From positions 1-35,933 of the forward strand of contig CAJTRI010000008.1 in the NCBI GenBank assembly GCA_910578615.1: a stretch of DNA of 35,933 bases, read 5' to 3'. Positions 32,381 through 35,933 of this stretch are shown in pieces; position 1 is the stretch's first letter, and every line of letters begins with the position of its first letter. The notes under the pieces were generated by a model. That model was not told where the DNA came from. It ran no database searches and saw only the letters and a list, made by a program, of their open reading frames with translations. Origin of the DNA: an uncultured Duncaniella sp. (GTDB lineage: Bacteria > Bacteroidota > Bacteroidia > Bacteroidales > Muribaculaceae). The position numbers and the translations under genes are program-made.

Positions 32381-33469
32381 ATGAACACGATAGGTAGGAT
32401 TTTTCGGTTTACAGGTTTCGGCGAGTCCCACGGGGCGGCAATAGGCGGAGTGATAGACGGTATGCCTGCAGGAGTCAGGATTGACCTCGGACGCGTTCAG
32501 GCCGAACTTGACCGCCGCCGTCCGGGCCAGAGCGCCATAACCACCCAGCGCAGGGAGAGTGACACGGTGGAGATTCTTTCAGGTCTGTTAGACGGTGTCA
32601 CGACAGGCTGTCCGATAGGATTCGTCATACGTAACGAAAACCAGCATAGTGCCGATTATGACCATATCCGTGATACGTTCAGGCCATCGCACGCCGACTA
32701 TACGTATACTGCCAAGTATGGTCTGCGAGACCATCGCGGAGGCGGTCGTTCGAGCGCGCGAGAGACTGCCACGAGGGTGGTGGCCGGTGCGTTTGCGCGT
32801 CAGGCGCTGGAACATTTCGGAATCCGTGTGACGGCATATACTTCCCAGATTGGGAATATAAATGTGGAAGTTCCTTATGCGTCTATCGATTTAGACCGGG
32901 TGGACGTAAGCCCGACGCGGTGTCCTGTGCCCGGAAAGGCTGAGGAGATGGAGCGCCTGATTCTTGATGTTAAATCCCAGGGAGATACCGTTGGCGGGGT
33001 GGTGGCATGCGTTATCACCGGCTGCCCTGTCGGTCTGGGTGAGCCGTTCGAGGGGCGCCTTGGAGCGAAACTTGCGGGAGCGATGTTGTCGATTAACGCG
33101 GCAAAGGGGTTTGACTACGGCATGGGCTTTGACGGGGTGGCCTCGCGCGGAAGCGAGGTCATTGACAGATTCATTCCGGGATCGGCGTCACCGGCCCGTA
33201 CACGGACTAATTATTCCGGCGGGATACAGGGCGGCATATCTAACGGTGAGGATATATATTTCAGGGTGGCGTTCAAGCCTGTGGCTACTTTGATACAGGA
33301 TGTTGAGACCATAGATCGTGACGGAAACGCTATAATCCTCAAAGGAAAAGGGCGGCATGACCCGTGTGTCGTGCCACGCGCCGTCCCGATTGTAGAGGCC
33401 ATGGCCTCTATGGTGATTCTTGACGCCTTGCTGCTAAATCGTGCGTCTAAGATAGATCCGGCCATATGA
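32381..33469 (+). CDS. aroC: Chorismate synthase
   Basis: AroC makes chorismate from 5-enolpyruvylshikimate 3-phosphate with reduced FMN, the last common step to aromatic amino acids. The 362-residue enzyme carries the signatures GFGESHGAAIGGVIDG near the start, RPGQSAITTQRRESD, YGLRDHRGGGRSSARETATRVVAGA and a late GGIQGGISNGEDIYFRVAFKP. All conserved His and Arg positions seem present. Its last four bases (ATGA) overlap the start of the radical SAM gene, which implies translational coupling. Confidence 0.97.
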   Translation: MNTIGRIFRFTGFGESHGAAIGGVIDGMPAGVRIDLGRVQAELDRRRPGQSAITTQRRESDTVEILSGLLDGVTTGCPIGFVIRNENQHSADYDHIRDTFRPSHADYTYTAKYGLRDHRGGGRSSARETATRVVAGAFARQALEHFGIRVTAYTSQIGNINVEVPYASIDLDRVDVSPTRCPVPGKAEEMERLILDVKSQGDTVGGVVACVITGCPVGLGEPFEGRLGAKLAGAMLSINAAKGFDYGMGFDGVASRGSEVIDRFIPGSASPARTRTNYSGGIQGGISNGEDIYFRVAFKPVATLIQDVETIDRDGNAIILKGKGRHDPCVVPRAVPIVEAMASMVILDALLLNRASKIDPAI

Positions 33470-34362
33470 AGCATTATCGCGATTTCTCTGATTTCCTTGC
33501 ATTGCATTTTCACGGCAAGATGCAGAAGCTTGGAGTAGATGCCGGATTTTCCTGTCCTAACCGTGACGGCACAAAGGGACGCGGAGGCTGCACATACTGC
33601 AACAACCGTTCTTTCTCGCCCGATTATTGCCGTGAGACCGAAGGTGTCGCAGCACAGCTCGAACGCGGCAGGGAGTTCTTTGGACGTAAATATCCCGAGA
33701 TGGGTTATCTTGCTTATTTCCAGGCTTACACCAATACCCATGATGATGATATCGACCGACTCATGGCCCTCTATCGCGAGGCGCTGGATGTAGACGGTGT
33801 GAGGGGAATCATTATAGGCACGCGTCCAGACTGTGTGTCTCCGCACCTTCTCGGAAGGTTACGTGAGCTTCCGTGGGTGATGATAGAATATGGTGCGGAA
33901 AGCTCTCATGACAAGACTCTTGAACGTGTGAACCGCTGCCACACATGGAGTGATACCGAGAGAGCCGTCAGGATGACATCCGAGGCCGGAATACCCGTGG
34001 GGATTCATCTCATAATGGGGTTGCCGGGAGAGACGGAGTCCGAGATGCTGGAAACGATAGACCGTGTCAACGCTCTGCCTGTCGACACGGTGAAGATACA
34101 CCAGTTGCAGCTTCTGAGAGGTACTCGCATGGCCGCAGACGTGGAGGCGGGACTTTACGACATACCGCGTTTCACTCCGGGAGAATATGCCCGTCTTTGC
34201 GCTAAGATAGCCATGAGGCTGCGGCCCGGCATAGCGATAGAGAGGTTCGTGTCCCAGTCGCCTGATGAGTTGCTTGTATATCCCAGATGGGGGTTGAAGA
34301 ATTACCAGTTCACAAACCTTGTGAACCGTGAGATAGAGAAAATCAAACAAGACTTGACATAA
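33466..34362 (+). CDS. YhcC-type radical SAM protein (TIGR01212 family)
   Basis: This 298-residue protein has the N-terminal motif CPNRDGTKGRGGCTYCNN, in which spaced cysteines ligate a 4Fe-4S cluster used to cleave S-adenosylmethionine. It continues with the SAM barrel: AYFQAYTNTH, IIGTRPDCVSP, MIEYGAESSHDKTLERVNRCH, and GIPVGIHLIMGLPGE. This is the YhcC family, widespread and not well characterised, and similar to Elp3-like enzymes in part. The reaction is unknown to me. The ATG overlaps the aroC stop and the gene ends 8 bases before upp. Confidence 0.92.
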   Translation: MKHYRDFSDFLALHFHGKMQKLGVDAGFSCPNRDGTKGRGGCTYCNNRSFSPDYCRETEGVAAQLERGREFFGRKYPEMGYLAYFQAYTNTHDDDIDRLMALYREALDVDGVRGIIIGTRPDCVSPHLLGRLRELPWVMIEYGAESSHDKTLERVNRCHTWSDTERAVRMTSEAGIPVGIHLIMGLPGETESEMLETIDRVNALPVDTVKIHQLQLLRGTRMAADVEAGLYDIPRFTPGEYARLCAKIAMRLRPGIAIERFVSQSPDELLVYPRWGLKNYQFTNLVNREIEKIKQDLT

Positions 34363-34370
34363 CATATTTT

Positions 34371-35024
34371 ATGGAGATAATAAATTTTGCAGAGACACCG
34401 TCTCTTGTCAGCCAGTATCTGAGCGAACTGCGCAATGTGAATATTCAGAACGATATGCTGCGTTTCCGTCGCAACCTTGAACGTATAGGCCAGATAATGG
34501 CCTATGAGATATCGCGTCATCTGCAATACCGCAAAGAGGAGGTTACAACTCCGCTGGCAACATCGATGGACGACCTTATAGACGAGCAGGTTGTGCTTGC
34601 CACGATTTTCCGTGCCGGTATTCCGTTCCATCAGGGATTTCTTTCATATTTTGACCGTGCCCAGAACGCGTTTGTCTCGGCTTACCGCAAGTATCGCGAA
34701 AAAGAGAATTTTGACGTGTTCATCGAATATATTGCCTCGCCGCGTCTTGACGGCAAGACGCTCATACTTGTCGATCCGATGCTTGCCACGGGTTCCTCTA
34801 TGGAGCTTGCCTATCGTGCGTTGCTCACCAAGGGAGAGCCGCGCCGGGTGCACGTATGTTCAGTGATTTCCTCACAGGCGGCAGTGGATTATATAAAGGA
34901 GAATTTCCCGGCAGACAAGACCACGCTGTGGTTAGGGGCCATCGACCCGGAAATCAATTCCCATTCATATATTGTCCCAGGACTCGGCGATGCCGGAGAC
35001 CTGGCTTACGGAGTGAAGGAATAA
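34371..35024 (+). CDS. upp: Uracil phosphoribosyltransferase
   Basis: Upp salvages uracil to UMP using PRPP. The 217-residue enzyme shows the helical N-terminal region (SQYLSELRNVNIQNDMLRFRRNLERIG), the loop VLATIFRAGIPFHQGF, the PRPP-binding motif LILVDPMLATGSSM at about 137-150, and the uracil-binding C terminus YIVPGLGDAGDLAYG. Length and motifs are normal. It lies 8 bases after the radical SAM gene, and a hairpin follows at 35045-35075. Confidence 0.96.
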   Translation: MEIINFAETPSLVSQYLSELRNVNIQNDMLRFRRNLERIGQIMAYEISRHLQYRKEEVTTPLATSMDDLIDEQVVLATIFRAGIPFHQGFLSYFDRAQNAFVSAYRKYREKENFDVFIEYIASPRLDGKTLILVDPMLATGSSMELAYRALLTKGEPRRVHVCSVISSQAAVDYIKENFPADKTTLWLGAIDPEINSHSYIVPGLGDAGDLAYGVKE

Positions 35025-35044
35025 AACGTTAAAAAATATTAATA

Positions 35045-35075
35045 AACGGTCTCGGGGTGTCACTTCGAGACCGTT
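35045..35075 (+). terminator. Hairpin after upp
   Basis: AACGGTCTCG (35045-35054) and CGAGACCGTT (35066-35075) form a perfect 10-bp stem with an 11-base loop. There is no clear T run after it, so termination may be weak. It lies upstream of the ATG at 35116, excluding the alternative start at 35074, which falls in the stem. Confidence 0.65.
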
Positions 35076-35115
35076 GTCGCGTCTTATTAAGAGTAACATC
35101 CAAAATGATATACCA

Positions 35116-35901
35116 ATGAAACATCTTATTCTTTCACTTCTCACGGTCTTTCTCGGACTGTCGGTTTCGGCAAACACGGTCTCAAAAGCATTTACCATTA
35201 AGGGAAATATAAATACCATAGCCGCATCGGGAAATGTCGATGTGGAATATACACCATCATCAACAGTCAGTGTGAAGGCTTATGTCACAGAGGGTTATCT
35301 TGACAAGGTGACGGTGAGTCTGAAAGGCGGCACTCTCAACATCGGGTTTAATACAGGCAATAACGGTTCCCTGATAAAGAAGCCTAAGGCAAAGGTCGTG
35401 GTGGCATGTCCGCCGGTAGCCTCCTATAAGGCAACAGGCAACAGCGATATCGAGATTATCGGTAATCTTTCGGTATCGGCTCCTCTCAAAGCTGATGCAT
35501 CGGGAAATTCCGATATAGAGTTCAAGCGTGACGTCAGTGGCAATGTGGTCAAGGCAGCCACATCCGGCAATAGCGACATCAGCTTCAAGCGCAGGGTTTC
35601 ATGCAAGAATCTGTCTGCCGTGACTTCTGGCAACAGTGATATAGAGTTTTCAGACGTTGTGGCTGATGCAGTCTCGGCTAATGCATCAGGCAACTCTGAT
35701 ATAGAGATAAAGCGAGGCAATGCCGTGAGCGTGTCCATGAAGAGTTTGGGCAATTCGTCGATAGAATGTGACCATTTTGTTGTGGAGCGCGGTCAGGCCA
35801 ATGCAAGCGGTAACTCCAAGATTGAGTGTAATGTAAGGAATTTAAAATCGTCCAAGTCAGGATTCGGGCAGATTAAGAACAAGAACAAGAATAAGAAATA
35901 G
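35116..35901 (+). CDS. Secreted DUF2807 (GIN domain) repeat protein
   Basis: The ATG at 35116 gives 261 residues with a signal peptide (MKHLILSLLTVFLGLSVSA). The N-terminal part (about 20-105) begins the DUF2807 pattern (VSKAFTIKGNINTIAASGNVDVEYT). From about residue 105 the motif GNSDIE or near variants recur seven times, every 20-22 residues, giving strands for a right-handed parallel beta-solenoid. The tail is Lys/Asn-rich (IKNKNKNKK), so no membrane anchor is seen. DUF2807 proteins are common in Bacteroidetes and have been described as head domains of putative adhesins; the function is not established. Location is likely periplasmic or surface. It is followed by only 32 bases to the window end. 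Confidence 0.85.
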   Translation: MKHLILSLLTVFLGLSVSANTVSKAFTIKGNINTIAASGNVDVEYTPSSTVSVKAYVTEGYLDKVTVSLKGGTLNIGFNTGNNGSLIKKPKAKVVVACPPVASYKATGNSDIEIIGNLSVSAPLKADASGNSDIEFKRDVSGNVVKAATSGNSDISFKRRVSCKNLSAVTSGNSDIEFSDVVADAVSANASGNSDIEIKRGNAVSVSMKSLGNSSIECDHFVVERGQANASGNSKIECNVRNLKSSKSGFGQIKNKNKNKK

Positions 35902-35933
35902 CTTTTTTATATACCAGGCCGTGAGGTCTATTT

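Noticed and set aside
35428..35840. CRISPR-like or tandem DNA repeat array
   Set aside because: The periodicity is at protein level inside an open frame; nucleotide repeats are imperfect and no constant-length spacers exist.

Overview
The window looks like an ordinary chromosomal stretch of a member of the Bacteroidales, most like the Muribaculaceae in gene content and moderate GC; the family-level placement is inference. Signs of the phylum are repeated promoters of the Bacteroidetes type (TTTG, about 19-20 bases, TAnnTTTG), start codons without Shine-Dalgarno sequences, an rseC-rnfB-rnfC operon head, a GYF+TM2 protein, DUF3109 and DUF2807 proteins, and an outer-membrane barrel receptor. I see no insertion sequence, prophage, CRISPR array, tRNA or rRNA.

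Layout. (1) 196-3062, plus strand: secreted cyclophilin, threonine ammonia-lyase and a SPOR lipoprotein, in one tight unit behind a clear promoter. (2) 3066-5866: rseC, rnfB and rnfC behind their own promoter and closed by a strong terminator; rnfD, rnfG, rnfE and rnfA are not here. (3) 6001-7794: two near-identical ECF sigma factors in tandem without an anti-sigma gene. (4) 7816-8747, minus strand: a Skp/OmpH-like lipoprotein and a 57-residue membrane protein. (5) 8886-14444: the dipeptidase PepD, a structured RNA leader, a muramidase-family protein and, convergent to it, a large golvesin/amidase-like exoprotein; a perfect 27-bp inverted repeat lies between the last two. (6) 14641-18057: mannose-1-phosphate guanylyltransferase and the bifunctional (p)ppGpp enzyme Rel. 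(7) 18092-22139: an OmpA-family protein, the SRP RNA gene (minus strand) and a GH36 alpha-galactosidase. (8) 22158-28837, minus strand: a 125-residue unknown protein, a class A penicillin-binding protein, a decayed 3' remnant of UDP-glucose dehydrogenase, GDP-fucose synthase, DUF3109, GYF/TM2, RmuC and a 53-residue conserved-looking small protein. (9) 28840-31880: a visibly AT-rich stretch with one outer-membrane receptor. (10) 31883-35901, plus strand: ybaK, aroC, a YhcC-type radical SAM protein, upp and a secreted DUF2807 repeat protein.

Most of the genes are envelope or housekeeping functions: cell-wall synthesis and hydrolysis, outer-membrane proteins and their chaperone, nucleotide-sugar supply, stringent response, protein targeting (SRP) and redox energy coupling (Rnf). 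I found no multi-gene system that is clearly new. The best leads are non-coding or eroded elements: the structured leader at 10445-10729, the SRP RNA with an unusual apical loop, the dehydrogenase remnant with a plus-strand promoter beside it, the 27-bp palindrome, the shortened rnf operon and the twin sigma factors.
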